This document shows, piece by piece, positions 30,336 through 40,421 of a DNA stretch of 64,000 nt (positions are counted from its first letter, which is position 1; every line of letters begins with the position of its first letter). The notes beneath the pieces are model-generated. The model was given only the letters and a program-made list of their open reading frames with translations. It had not been told where the DNA came from and searched no databases. The position numbers and the translations under genes are program-made. This DNA comes from Roseicyclus sp. (lineage in GTDB: Bacteria; Pseudomonadota; Alphaproteobacteria; Rhodobacterales; Rhodobacteraceae): contig JAGYLB010000126.1 in assembly GCA_018401055.1 (NCBI GenBank), positions 1 to 64,000 on the forward strand, read 5' to 3'.

Positions 30336-30622
30336 ACGGCGCGCCTGCGGGACGAGCTTTTGAACGAGACGCTGTTCCCGTCCCTGAGCCGTCCCCGCGC
30401 CACGCTCGCGGCCTGGCGCATGGACTACAACCCGAACGCCCGCACTCCCGCCTCGGCTGGCAGACGCCTACCGAGTTCGCCCAGAACCTTCCCCCGCAAC
30501 GGGGCCTGACGCTGCGCAACCCACAAAGCTCCGCGCCAGCCCCCGTTGCCCAGCCCACCCAAATGGGCAAAACTCAAACCCGGAGTGTCGCTCAGCCTGG
30601 ATAAAAGTTGGCGGCAACGTGA
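30335..30622 (+). mobile_element. Remnant of an IS3-family transposase (3' end)
   Basis: Plus-strand translation gives RLRDELLNETLFPSLSRPRA, AAWRMDYN, then after a frame break HSRLGWQTPTEFAQ and GLTLRNPQSSAPAPVAQPTQ, the standard C-terminus of IS3-family OrfB proteins. The DDE catalytic core upstream of it is absent, so only the last 85 or so codons remain. A short stretch after the stop (near 30605-30622) resembles the usual terminal region, but no matching left end or target duplication is visible. Confidence 0.75.
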
Positions 30623-30895
30623 GCGGATACTGCCAAGCTATGCTACTAAGCACCATCCAGGGACACTGCCCCTTAACGACGCATTGTTGCCCACAGAGTG
30701 CATACGACGGAGGCCTGCCTCGCCAAACTTTCCGGCAGTGCATACCGAACCCAGCTGTTTCAGGTTCCGCGCCCGAAATTCGACCTCGACGCGACTATAG
30801 CACGCTGTGGCGTCCTACGTGCTCACGCAGTTACCCACGCAAGCATCAAGGCTTGCCATGTCAAAGCAGATAAGTGTTTGATACATTTTGTAAAA
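30623..30895. other. Short lower-GC gap between IS3 remnant and tRNA-Arg
   Basis: About 270 bp with GC lower than the surroundings and no supported frame. It lies directly 3' of the tRNA gene, the usual side for island attachment, but no integrase and no repeat of the tRNA 3' end was seen. Confidence 0.35.
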
Positions 30896-30972
<77 letters not shown>

Positions 30973-30984
30973 ATCTTGGGCGCG

Positions 30985-31012
30985 GTATAACGGCCCCTCC
31001 CCTGCCCCGCAA
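30985..31012 (-). promoter_or_regulatory. Candidate sigma-70 promoter for tRNA-Arg
   Basis: Minus strand TTGCGG (31007-31012), 16-base spacer, TTATAC (30985-30990), 13 bases before the mature 5' end of the tRNA. It lies in the ispG-tRNA gap. Each hexamer has two mismatches to the consensus. Confidence 0.4.
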
Positions 31013-31030
31013 CGGCAAATGCGCGCGTGC

Positions 31031-32162
31031 CTATTCGGCGGCCTGCGCCTCGGCGGCGCGGGCGGCCTCGATCTCGGCGGCCTTCTTTTCCACCTGTTCG
31101 ACGATGTGCTCGATCATGCCATCGTTGGACAGCTTGTGGCTTTGCGCACCGGCCAGATAGACCATCCCCGACCCGGCCCCACCGCCGGTAAAGCCCACGT
31201 CGGTCATCAGCGCCTCGCCCGGGCCGTTCACCACGCAACCAATGATCGACAGGCTCATCGGCGTCTTGATGTGCTCCAGCCGCTTTTCCAGCGCCTCGAC
31301 CGTCTTGATGACGTCAAAGCCCTGCCGCGCACAGCTGGGACAAGAGATGATGTTGACGCCGCGATGGCGCAGGCCCAGCGATTTCAGGATCTCGAAACCG
31401 ACCTTGACCTCTTCGACCGGATCGGCCGACAGCGAGACGCGGATCGTGTCGCCGATGCCCATCCACAACAGGTTGCCCAGACCGATCGCCGATTTGACCG
31501 TGCCCGTCATCAAACCGCCGGCCTCGGTGATGCCGAGATGGATCGGCGCATCCGTCGCCTCAGCCAACCCCTGATAGGCAGCCGCCGCCATGAACACGTC
31601 GGATGCCTTCACGCTGATCTTGAACTCGTGGAAGTCATTGTCTTGCAAGATGCGGATATGGTCGAGGCCGCTTTCGATCATCGCATCGGGGCAAGGCTCG
31701 CCGTATTTGTCGAGAAGGTGCTTTTCCAGACTGCCCGCGTTGACCCCGATCCGGATCGAACAGCCATGGTCGCGGGCGGCCTTGATGACCTCCTTCACGC
31801 GCTTTTCGTCGCCGATGTTGCCGGGGTTGATCCGCAGGCAGGCAGCCCCCGCCTCGGCCGCCTCGATGCCGCGTTTGTAGTGGAAATGGATGTCGGCCAC
31901 GATCGGGACCGGGCTTTCGCGCACGATCTCCTTCAGGGCGCGCGCTGGCCTCGTCGGGCACCGAGACGCGCACGATATCGGCGCCAGCCTCGGCGCAGCG
32001 CTGGATCTGGCCGATGGTACCCGCCACATCCGTGGTCAGCGTGTTCGTCATCGTCTGCACGCTGATCGGCGCATCACCGCCTACCGGAACGCTGCCCACA
32101 TGGATCTGGCGGCTCTTGCGGCGGTCGATGTTGCGCCAGGGGCGGATGGGATTGTGGGACAT
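31031..32162 (-). CDS. ispG: 4-hydroxy-3-methylbut-2-enyl-diphosphate synthase (flavodoxin type), one frame break
   Basis: Penultimate step of the MEP isoprenoid pathway, an iron-sulfur enzyme. The N-terminal TIM barrel has [20 protein letters not shown] and [19 protein letters not shown]. The C-terminal domain carries the 4Fe-4S ligands in [12 protein letters not shown] and [11 protein letters not shown] break near 31943 separates the first 75 residues from the rest. The gene is essential in bacteria lacking the mevalonate route, so the break is more likely a sequence error than a loss. It follows the rodZ-like gene, a common alphaproteobacterial order. Confidence 0.92.
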
Positions 32163-32248
32163 GATCGGCCTTTGCGTCGGTCTGGACGTGACTTTGACGC
32201 ACGATAACCCTGTCTGGCGCGGGGAACAACGGGCGCGGCGCGCCTGCG

Positions 32249-33504
32249 CTACTGCGTCCCGTCCACGCTCAGCACAAGGGCGGCGACCTCGGGCAGATCG
32301 GGGTCGGCCTGCGCGTCGGCCATGACGAAATTGGCGCTGATGGCGTCGGCTGACAGTTCGACGTCGCGCGCGATGGTGGCACCCGGCCCAGCGGGGCCCA
32401 TGGTGACGCCGTTGACCGCGAAATAGACCGATCCCGCATTGCCCGAACGCAGGCGCGGCGCCTCTTCGGTAACGGGGACGGTATAGCTGTCACCGCGGTT
32501 CAGCGTGCCCTCGAACAGGGTCGCCCCCGAAGCCGAGGTGACGCGCACCCATGACGGGCGGACGGCAAAGACCACAAGCTCTTCGCGGCGCGCTGCAGTC
32601 ACCTGCACCGAGCTGGCCACGGCGGGGCCTTCTGCCTCGAGCCCCTCTGCCGCCGCCAGCAGGCGTGGCGTCTCGCGGGGGGGGGCACGATCCAGACCGC
32701 CCAGCGTGCCGACCTCGTCGGGATCGAGATTCGCCAGCGCCCCGTCGCGCGGCGTCATCACCGGCGCCTCGAGCGCTTCGGGGCGGTAGATCCGCCCCAG
32801 CGTGTCTGGCCCGGGCATGCGCGATGTCAGATCCCTGTGGCGCGGCAAAGGCCCCGTCGGTCGCGCCCGCCAACGGATCCAAGCTCGCGCCAGGGCACCG
32901 GCGCCTGATCCACCGGGGCGATTTGCAAGCGCTGAATGTCGTGCAAGATGGCCCACGCCCCATAGCCCAAGCCCATCACCAGCGTGATCAAGACGGCGAA
33001 GGACCCCAGCGCGCCCGGCTCCACCCCCGACAAAAGGCTGTCGCGCTTCGGGGCAAAGCTGATGCGCGCGCCCTTGATCACCTCATTGGGGTCGAGCTTG
33101 CGTGGCGGGGCGTCGCCGATCATGCGCTTGGCGTCGCGCGCCTGTTGCGCGGAAGGACCGTGAACGCCGTAAAATCCTGTCTCGTCGCAGAAGCGCCGGA
33201 AAGTCCATTCCGGGTCCATGGCGAGATAGCGCGCATATGAGCGCACATAGCCGGCGATGAAACCGGGCGAGGAGAAGGCGCCGACATCTCCGTTCTCGAT
33301 GGCGGCGACATAGGCCGCCCGGATCTTGAGTTCGCGTTCGACATCGAGAAGCGACTTGCCCAGCGTCGCCCGCTCGCCGCGCATCAGGTCTCCGAGCGCC
33401 ACGTCGGTGACATCATAGCCATCAAAACCACCAGGCGCCGTCCGGGAACATCTGATGCCGCGGCTGGTCTCGTGCCCCTTCGACTGGCCGTGGTCGTGCG
33501 CCAT
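32249..33504 (-). CDS. RodZ-like helix-turn-helix protein with DUF4115 domain, frame broken
   Basis: N-terminal HTH_25-type domain ([20 protein letters not shown], then [18 protein letters not shown]), one transmembrane helix ([22 protein letters not shown]) and a C-terminal DUF4115 beta domain ([20 protein letters not shown], then [19 protein letters not shown]). The topology is that of RodZ, which links MreB to the cell wall machinery. A frame change near 32850 separates the membrane region from the C-terminal domain. The N-terminus has an extra 40-residue charged segment. It lies directly upstream of ispG on the same strand. Confidence 0.82.
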
Positions 33505-33666
33505 GAAAGCCCTGCCCCCTGCGCCACAAGCGTCTCACCCCATCATCTGGTGTGTCCGCGGCAGCGATTCACTACATCTTACGCGAAGGACAGGTGATTC
33601 CCCAATAGCCGTCGCTTCAATCGACGCTTACCACGGGCAAAAGCCATGTTGCACCAGCAGAAATGG

Positions 33667-34900
33667 TCAGGCGGACATCTCGGCGCGATTCAGCGCACAA
33701 TGGCTCCAGAGCCCGTCCATCGCACGCACCAGGGCGTCCATCATCGGGGCGTCATGCACCGGCGAGGGGGTGAAGCGCAGCCGCTCGGTTCCGCGCGGAA
33801 CGGTGGGGAAGTTGATCGGCTGCACATAGATCCCGTGGTCGCGCAACAGCATGTCCGAGATCTTCTTGGTGTGGACCGGATCGCCCACGATCACCGGCAC
33901 GATATGGCTGCCGTGATCGATGATCGGCAGACCCATCCCCTTGAGCCGCAGCTTGAGGACGCGGGCGCGCTCCTGATGCAGGTCGCGCCGCGCCTGGTCG
34001 GTCTTGAGGTGCCGGACACTGGCCGCAGCCCCCGCCGCGATGGCCGGCGGGATCGAGGTGGTGAAGATGAAGCCCGGCGCATAAGACCTTATGGCGTCAC
34101 ACATTTTCGCGGATGCGGCAATGTAGCCGCCCATCACGCCAAAGGCCTTGCCCAGCGTGCCGTTGATGATGTCGATGCGGTCCATCAGGCCCGTCGCGTT
34201 CGGCCACGCCGCCGCCGCGCGGGCCATACATGCCCACCGCGTGCACCTCGTCGATATAGGTCAGCGCGCCGAATTCCTCGGCCAGTGTCGCACGATCGCG
34301 CGCGATGGGGCCGAAATCGCCATCCATCGAATAGACCGATTCAAAGGCGATCAGCTTGGGTGCCGCCGGATCATCGGCTGCAAGCTTGGCGCGCAAATCC
34401 TTGAGATCATTGTGCTTGAAGATACGCTTGGCCCCGCCATTGCGGCGTATGCCCTCGATCATCGAGGCGTGATTCAATTCATCGGAATAGATGATCAGGC
34501 CCGGGAAACAGCCGCGGCAGCGTGGACAGCGTCGCGTCATTGGCGATATAGGCCGAGGTGAAGACCAGCGCGCCCTCCTTGCCATGCAGATCGGCCAGTT
34601 CCGCCTCCAGCGCGCTTGTGATAGACGGTGGTGCCCGAGATATTGCGCGTGCCGCCCGAACCCGCGCCGGTGGCCTCCAGCGCCTCGTGCCATGGCCTTC
34701 AGCACGACGGGGTGCTGGCCCATGCCCAGATAGTCGTTGCCGCACCAGACGGTGATTTCCTGCTCGGTGCCGTCGGGGCTGGGTCCAGACCGCATGGGGA
34801 AAATGGCCGCGCTGCGACGCTCGATGTCGATGAAGGTCCGGTAACGCCCTTCGGTGTGAAGACGGCCCAAGGCGGTGTCGAGTGCGGTATCGTAGTTCAC
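33667..34900 (-). CDS. hemA: 5-aminolevulinate synthase, frame broken
   Basis: PLP enzyme that condenses glycine and succinyl-CoA, the first step of tetrapyrrole synthesis in alphaproteobacteria. Visible: [84 protein letters not shown], the PLP Lys in [19 protein letters not shown], and [10 protein letters not shown]. Breaks lie near 34690, 34615, 34505 and 34225. A GTG start at 34900 gives the usual N-terminus ([12 protein letters not shown]) and follows GGGGAGA. This is the C4-pathway form. Confidence 0.92.
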
Positions 34901-35068
34901 AGGCTGTCTCCCCTTCCCGACCATCCGATGTCAAACGAACGGCCGACAGGCTGATGGCTTTAGCTCCCCGGACACTTAAGACGCAGGGCGTGTGACGGCC
35001 AAGTTACAAATTGCCGCGCGCCAGACTTTGACCTGAGTCAATATCCCGCGTCGCACCCCGCGCCTTGC

Positions 35069-35636
35069 CTATCCTTCGATCACGGCGCGACAATCCTCTG
35101 CTCCGCAAGCCGCGATGGCCGCCGCCGGGCTCTCGCCGATGCCCCATTGCCCGGTCGCGGGGCTGATCGCCATGGCCCGCGCGCGGCGTGCGAGGGGCGC
35201 GGTAGTCCTCGGCCAGCGCCGCCGTCGCCTCGGCCGACAATTGCAGCGGGCGGCCCGGCTGCCAGCCCTGCGGCCGGATCACCATCACCACCACGCAGTC
35301 CTCGCCGCAGGCCGCCAGCGCCGCCGCGCGCGCATTGTCCTCGTCGTGGTAATTGGCCGCAAGCGAGGTGCGCGGCGAGGCCAGACCCGATGCCGGATGG
35401 ATCGCCATCGCGGCATAATAGGGCTGCGGCTGGATCAGGTTGATCTGCTCGAGCGTGGCGATATCAGTGGGCGACAGGCTGTCGTCGGGAAAGACCTGCC
35501 ATTCGACTGCGCCATCCTCGGCGAACACAAGACCTCTGGCCTCGCGCAGTCCGGGCAGGTCTTGTGCCAGCGCGGGCGCGGCTATCGCCGTCGCGCAGAG
35601 CGCCCCGAGGATCCGGGCGTAGATCGTTCTGGCCAT
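35069..35636 (-). CDS. Secreted DUF4189-like protein with two repeated halves, one frame break
   Basis: Signal peptide (MARTIYARILGALCATAIAAPALA). The mature protein has two related units: YYAAMAIHPASG followed by AAALAACGEDCVVVMVI, and ARAMAISPATGQWGIGESPA followed by IAACGAEDCRAVIEG, each with a CG-EDC cysteine pair, matching the DUF4189 pattern. A frame break near 35195 lies at the start of the second unit. Role unknown. Divergent from the downstream peptidase gene. Confidence 0.7.
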
Positions 35637-35771
35637 GATATCTCCCCTCAGGTTGCGGCCCCGTTCCGGCCCTTTCAATATCCAAGCGCGCAGCGCCCGG
35701 CAACCGCTGGACATTCCCCGGCCCCACGGGCCAGTGTCGAGAGCACCCCCTGCCCTGACCGGAGATACCCC

Positions 35772-37148
35772 ATGTCGCTCGACGCCATCCTCGCCCGTCT
35801 CGATGCCGATCTCGACGCTGCAACCGCGCGCCTGTTCGACTTGCTGCGCATCCCGTCGATCTCGACCGATCCGGCCTTTGCGGGCGACGTGCGCCGTGCG
35901 GCCGAGTGGCTGCGCGACGATCTGGTCGCCATCGGGTTCGACGCGCAGGTGCATGACACCACTGGCCATCCGATGGTCTTGGGGCAGATGGACGGGCCTG
36001 GCCCACATCTGCTCTTCTACGGCCATTACGACGTGCAGCCGGTCGATCCGCTGACCCTGTGGGACCGCGACCCGTTCGACCCCGAACTGCAAGACACCGC
36101 CCGGGGCAAGGTCATCCGCGCGCGGGGCGCGGCCGACGACAAGGGGCAGTTGATGACCTTTCTCGAGGCCTGCCGCGCGATCAAGGCCGAGACGGGGGCC
36201 CTGCCGTGCAAAATCACCGTCTTCTTCGAGGGGGAGGAGGAATCGGGTTCCCCCTCGCTCATTCCCTATCTCAAGACCCATGGCGCGGCCCTCAAGGCCG
36301 ATCTGGCGCTGATCTGCGACACCGGCCTGTACACCGATGACGTGCCCGCCATCGTGACGCAACTGCGCGGCATGCTGGGCGAGGAACTGACCATCACCGG
36401 CCCGCGCATCGACCTGCATTCGGGCATGTATGGCGGCATGGCGATGAACCCGATCCGGGTGCTGACGCAGATCCTTGGCGGCCTTCACGACGCCCAAGGT
36501 CGCGTGCAGGTGCCGGGATTCTACGACGACGTGGCAGAGATTTCAGACGATCTGCGCGCGGGCTGGGAAGCGCTCGGGTTCGACGCCGAGGCGTTTCTGG
36601 GCGATGTTGGCCAGTCGCAGCCCGCGGGCGAGGCCGGGCGCATGCCGCTCGAAATGCTCTGGTCGCGGCCCACGGCGGAAATCAATGGCATCTGGGGCGG
36701 CTACACGGGCGCGGGCTTCAAGACCGTGCTGCCCGCGCAGGCCCATGCCAAGGTGTCGTTCCGGCTGGTGGCGGCGCAAGACCCGCTGAAACTGCGCGCG
36801 GCCTTCCGCGCTTGGGTCGAAGCGCAACTGCCCGCCGATTGCACGGTGACGTGGACCGCGCATGGCGCCTCGCCCGCCAGCCGCATGGACATCGGCCACC
36901 CCGCCTTCGAGATCGCGCGGAAGGCCCTGTCGCAGGAATGGCCCGGCGAGGCCGCCTTCATCGGCGGCGGCGGGTCGATCCCGGTGGCGGGCCATTTCAA
37001 GGAAATCCTCGGCATGGATTCCTTGCTGGCGGGCTTTGGCAAGGATGATGACGCGATCCATTCCCCGAACGAGAAATACGATCTGGACAGTTTCCACCGC
37101 GGCCAGCGGGCCTGGGCGCGCATCCTGACGGGCATCGCGGAGGGTTGA
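35772..37148 (+). CDS. M20-family metallodipeptidase
   Basis: 458 residues, intact, with GGAGATACCCC before the ATG. Binuclear zinc ligands are in FYGHYDVQPVDP, RGAADDKGQLM, EGEEESGSPSL and LICDTGL, and the dimerisation-domain His is in DLHSGMYGG. The family hydrolyses dipeptides in the cytoplasm. No signal peptide. It stands alone between a secreted-protein gene and the convergent MATE gene. Confidence 0.93.
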   Translation: MSLDAILARLDADLDAATARLFDLLRIPSISTDPAFAGDVRRAAEWLRDDLVAIGFDAQVHDTTGHPMVLGQMDGPGPHLLFYGHYDVQPVDPLTLWDRDPFDPELQDTARGKVIRARGAADDKGQLMTFLEACRAIKAETGALPCKITVFFEGEEESGSPSLIPYLKTHGAALKADLALICDTGLYTDDVPAIVTQLRGMLGEELTITGPRIDLHSGMYGGMAMNPIRVLTQILGGLHDAQGRVQVPGFYDDVAEISDDLRAGWEALGFDAEAFLGDVGQSQPAGEAGRMPLEMLWSRPTAEINGIWGGYTGAGFKTVLPAQAHAKVSFRLVAAQDPLKLRAAFRAWVEAQLPADCTVTWTAHGASPASRMDIGHPAFEIARKALSQEWPGEAAFIGGGGSIPVAGHFKEILGMDSLLAGFGKDDDAIHSPNEKYDLDSFHRGQRAWARILTGIAEG

Positions 37149-37152
37149 GGGT

Positions 37153-37236
37153 GGCAGGCAGGGGGCTCTGCCCCCGCGCCATCGGCCCTTACGCCGATGG
37201 CGCCCCCGGGATACTTTCGAAACAGAGAAGGGCAGG
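37153..37236. repeat. Dispersed intergenic hairpin repeat, copy A
   Basis: Fills the gap between two convergent stop codons. It contains GGGGGC-TCT-GCCCCC, an 11-bp stem GCGCCATCGGC/GCCGATGGCGC with a 6-base loop, then CCCGGGATACTTTCGAAACA and GAGAAGGGC. The same elements recur, on the other strand, at 58807-58867. It may act as a bidirectional terminator. Confidence 0.7.
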
Positions 37237-37237
37237 C

Positions 37238-38599
37238 TCAGGCCGGGGTGGTGACCGGCCGCCGCGCAGGTCCGCGCCAGAAGCGCGTCATCATCAGCCC
37301 GGCGGCAAAGGCGAGCCCGACCACAAGACCCCACCAGATCCCCGGCGCGCCATATCCCAGCGGAAAGCCGATGACCCAAGCCGCGGGCAGGCCCAGCACC
37401 CAGTACGAAATCAGCGCATAGATCATCGGCACACGCGTGTCTTGCGTGCCCCGGAGCAGCCCCAGCGCCATCACCTGCCCCGCATCGGCCAGCTGGAACA
37501 GCGCCGCGACGAGCAGCAGACTTGCCCCAATGGCCAGGATCTCGGGCCTGAGCGGATCGCCCGGATCAAGGAACAGGCCGATCAGCGCCTCGGGGATCAG
37601 CACGAAGCCCAGGATCGTCAGCGCCACCATGCCCGCCGACAAGATCAGCGCGGCCAAGGCGGCCAGCCGCAGATTGTCCACATCGCCCGTGCCCCAGGCC
37701 CGGCCCGCGCGCACCGTGGCGGCTTGGCTCAGGCCGATATGGACCATGAAGGTGACTGAGCAGATCTGCAGCGCGATGCCATGCGCGGCCAAGGGGTTCG
37801 GCCCCAGCCAGCCCACCATCACCATCGTCGCCATGAACAGACCCGATTCCGACAAAAGCGTCAGCGCGATCGGCCAGCCAAGGCGAAAAACCTGCGCGAA
37901 AGCCTCCCAGTCGGGGCGCCAGAAGCGGGCGAAGAGCGTGTCTTGCCTCAGGTCGCGGTGCAGACCCGCATGCAGCGCCAGCACCAGCGCGATCAGCAGT
38001 TGCGTGCCAACCGAGGCAATTGCCGCCCCCGCGATCCCCAATTCCGGCGCGCCCAGATTGCCGAAGATCAACAGCCAGTTCAGCCCTGCGTTCAGGCACG
38101 CCCCCGCCAGCACCGCGTACAGCACCACCCGCGCATGATCGAGCGCGGACAGATGGCTGCGCAGCACCGTCATCACCACCGCAGGCGCGATGCCCCAGCC
38201 TGCAATCCGCAGGTAGATCTCGCCCATGGTGGCGATCTCCTCGGTCTGGCCGAGTGTGCGCAAGATGGTCCCCGAGAACAGGAACAGCGGCATCACCAGC
38301 GCCGAGAAGATCAGCGCGATCCACAGGCCCATGCGCGTGATCCGCCGCACCTGCCGCCGGTCGCCATTGGCCGCCGCCGCCGCCACCATCGGCATGACGG
38401 CAAGGCCGAACCCCATGCCAAGGATCAGCACGACATGGAAATACGAGCCCCCAAGCGCCACGGCCGCCAGTTCGGGCACGCCGTACCAGCCCATCATCAC
38501 CGTGTCGGTCACGGTGATCGCAATCTGCGCCAGCATGCCCCCGATCAGCGGCAGGCCCAGGCCGAGCGTCGCACGCATGTGAGTGGAGAGGGTCGTCAT
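37238..38599 (-). CDS. MATE-family efflux transporter
   Basis: 453 residues, about 12 transmembrane helices, intact. Family features include LGLGLPLIGGMLAQIAITVT, DTVMMGWYG in the first helices, and the duplicated equivalent LADAGQVMALGLLRGTQDTR in the second half. NorM-type pumps export cationic drugs or metabolites with Na+ or H+. No regulator is adjacent. The ends are separated from neighbours, so it is probably transcribed alone. Confidence 0.92.
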   Translation of the reverse strand: MTTLSTHMRATLGLGLPLIGGMLAQIAITVTDTVMMGWYGVPELAAVALGGSYFHVVLILGMGFGLAVMPMVAAAAANGDRRQVRRITRMGLWIALIFSALVMPLFLFSGTILRTLGQTEEIATMGEIYLRIAGWGIAPAVVMTVLRSHLSALDHARVVLYAVLAGACLNAGLNWLLIFGNLGAPELGIAGAAIASVGTQLLIALVLALHAGLHRDLRQDTLFARFWRPDWEAFAQVFRLGWPIALTLLSESGLFMATMVMVGWLGPNPLAAHGIALQICSVTFMVHIGLSQAATVRAGRAWGTGDVDNLRLAALAALILSAGMVALTILGFVLIPEALIGLFLDPGDPLRPEILAIGASLLLVAALFQLADAGQVMALGLLRGTQDTRVPMIYALISYWVLGLPAAWVIGFPLGYGAPGIWWGLVVGLAFAAGLMMTRFWRGPARRPVTTPA

Positions 38600-38649
38600 G
38601 CCCCTGCCCTTAAACCCGTGGCACGCGCCCGGCAAGGCATCGGCACGGG

Positions 38650-39571
38650 CTAGAGGGCCGCAAGCGCCAGTTGGCTCGCCAGCACCGCGACCAGCGCCCC
38701 CACCGCGATCTCGAGGATCGGTTGCGCGCGCGTCAGCACGCCAGACCCCGCAAACCCTGCCAGCACGCCTTGCCTGAGGGTCACGGCGGCAATCGCCACC
38801 GCGATGGTGACCGAGGCGGTGCCAAGCGCCATCGCCAGCGTGCCCGCAATACCGATGGCGAATATCCCCATCTGTGCGGTCAGGATCAGCACGAAAAGCG
38901 CACCGGTGCAGGGCCGGATGGCGACAGCACCGACCAGAACCGCGATGTCGCGCCAGCCCGTCGCCTGCGCCAGCGCAGCCGGATCGGGCGCATGGGCGTG
39001 GCCACAGGTGGCGCATTCATGGCCATGGTCATGGTCATGGTCATGGTGGTCGTGCTGGTGCTCCGCGCCACTCCTGCGCACCGCCCAAAGGCCGCGCAGC
39101 CCGCGCCAGACCAGCCAAAGCCCCACCAGTGCAATGGCACCAAAGCTGAGCGGAGCAAACAGCCGATCCGCCATCTCGGTCATCTGCTCGCGGCTCTAGC
39201 CGCCATACCCAAAGCCCCAGCGCCACCAGCGCCACCGCCGTCGCACCCTGTGCAAGGCTGGAGGCCAGCGCCACCGCCGACAACCGCACCGCGCCCACCG
39301 CGCGCGCTGCCCCGTAGCCGCCGATCAACAGCTTGCCATGGCCGGGGCCCGCCGCATGGAAAAACCCGTAGGAAAAGCACACCGCCAAAAAGCCGCCCAG
39401 CGCCGCAGGCTCGCCCGCCCGGAGCGCCCGCAACCCGCGCGCCATCGCGTTTTGCGCCACCTGCTGTCCTTCAAGCGCCCAGACTTGCAGCACGCGGTCC
39501 GCCCCAGACAGCCAGAGCACGGCAAGCGCGCCGATCAGCAACAGCACAGCCAAGGCGATCACTCGGGGCAT
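38650..39571 (-). CDS. NicO/RcnA-family nickel/cobalt transporter, one frame break
   Basis: Membrane protein with a first helix, then SYGFFHAAGPGHGKLLIGGY, the family signature (H-x4-D-like GHGK motif), and a second half starting near MTEMADRLFAPLSF. A cytoplasmic loop is very rich in His and Cys (EHQHDHHDHDHDHGHECATC), a likely metal chelating segment; a run of ATGGTC units in the DNA encodes it. The frame breaks near 39190. It overlaps the DUF1007 gene upstream by 13 bp; these two families travel together as a metal uptake or efflux unit. Confidence 0.85.
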
Positions 39572-40218
39572 GCGATCTCCACCCGGTCGGCGAACAGCGC
39601 CCCAACGGCCGGGAAATTGTCCTCGGCCGCCACCGCGCCGCCGATCTCTTCAAGGGCGGCTTCCAGCCCCGCATAGGCGGCGTCAAGATCAGCGCGGATC
39701 AGCTCGACGGTGCAGCCGGATGCGTCGGCCACGGCGATGGGCAAGATCATCTCGAAGGCGATGTAGAATTCCGGATCATAGATCTGTGCCACCAGACCGC
39801 CGGGCCCGGCGCCCTCGACGGCGCGGCGATGGGTGGTCTCGATCTGGCCCGAGTCCAGCAGACGCATCGATACCGGCTCTGGTGGGCCAAGGTCCAGCGC
39901 CATGCCCGATTGCGACAGGACAAGACCACCTTCGAACCCACCGCTCCAGTTCAGATCGAAGCCCAGCATCTCGGAGACTTCGGCCTCGGTCAACTGCAGG
40001 TCGTGGTCGGGATCGAGACCGTAATCCTCGGTCAGGATCAGCGAATACAGTTCGTCGTAGCGCCATGTCACCTCGACGGCCGATACATGGCCCGACGCGT
40101 CGCGCAACACGGTCAGCCCGGCATCTACGAAGATATGCGGATGCGCCGTCACCGGCCCCGCAAGGGCGGCGAGCACGACCAGACAAGGCGCAAGACAACG
40201 GCGGATGCGGTGGCTCAT
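39559..40218 (-). CDS. DUF1007 periplasmic protein, NicO-associated
   Basis: 219 residues, intact. Signal peptide up to VTAHPHIFVDAGL, where the mature N-terminus starts with His-Pro-His, a feature of this family thought to bind metal. Also visible: VTWRYDELYSLILTEDYGLD and an EF-like acidic segment DPDHDLQLTEAE. It is the first gene of a two-gene operon with the NicO transporter and probably delivers or scavenges Ni/Co/Zn in the periplasm. Confidence 0.85.
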   Translation of the reverse strand: MSHRIRRCLAPCLVVLAALAGPVTAHPHIFVDAGLTVLRDASGHVSAVEVTWRYDELYSLILTEDYGLDPDHDLQLTEAEVSEMLGFDLNWSGGFEGGLVLSQSGMALDLGPPEPVSMRLLDSGQIETTHRRAVEGAGPGGLVAQIYDPEFYIAFEMILPIAVADASGCTVELIRADLDAAYAGLEAALEEIGGAVAAEDNFPAVGALFADRVEIACPE

Positions 40219-40421
40219 GGGCTCAGATAGGACGCGGACCGGGGCTGCACAATCCCCGCCACCGCCGCGCGAACGGCCGGGGCGAACCTCCGCCGATGGG
40301 AAAGCTTAACCAGCTGTTTACCAAGCACCGGGGGATTGTTGCCTGTTTGCAGTGCAATCGGACACATTTCCGCCCGGTTTGCGGTCTACTCACTCTAGAG
40401 CTTTCCCAACTGGTGGGTCCG

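Noticed and set aside
35004..36497. 497-codon minus-strand open frame
   Set aside because: The first two thirds are antisense to the M20 dipeptidase. Only the last part is real, and it belongs to the DUF4189-like gene with its own start at 35636.
38990..39060. Short direct repeats as a regulatory or CRISPR-like array
   Set aside because: They lie inside the NicO coding frame and encode the His-rich loop.
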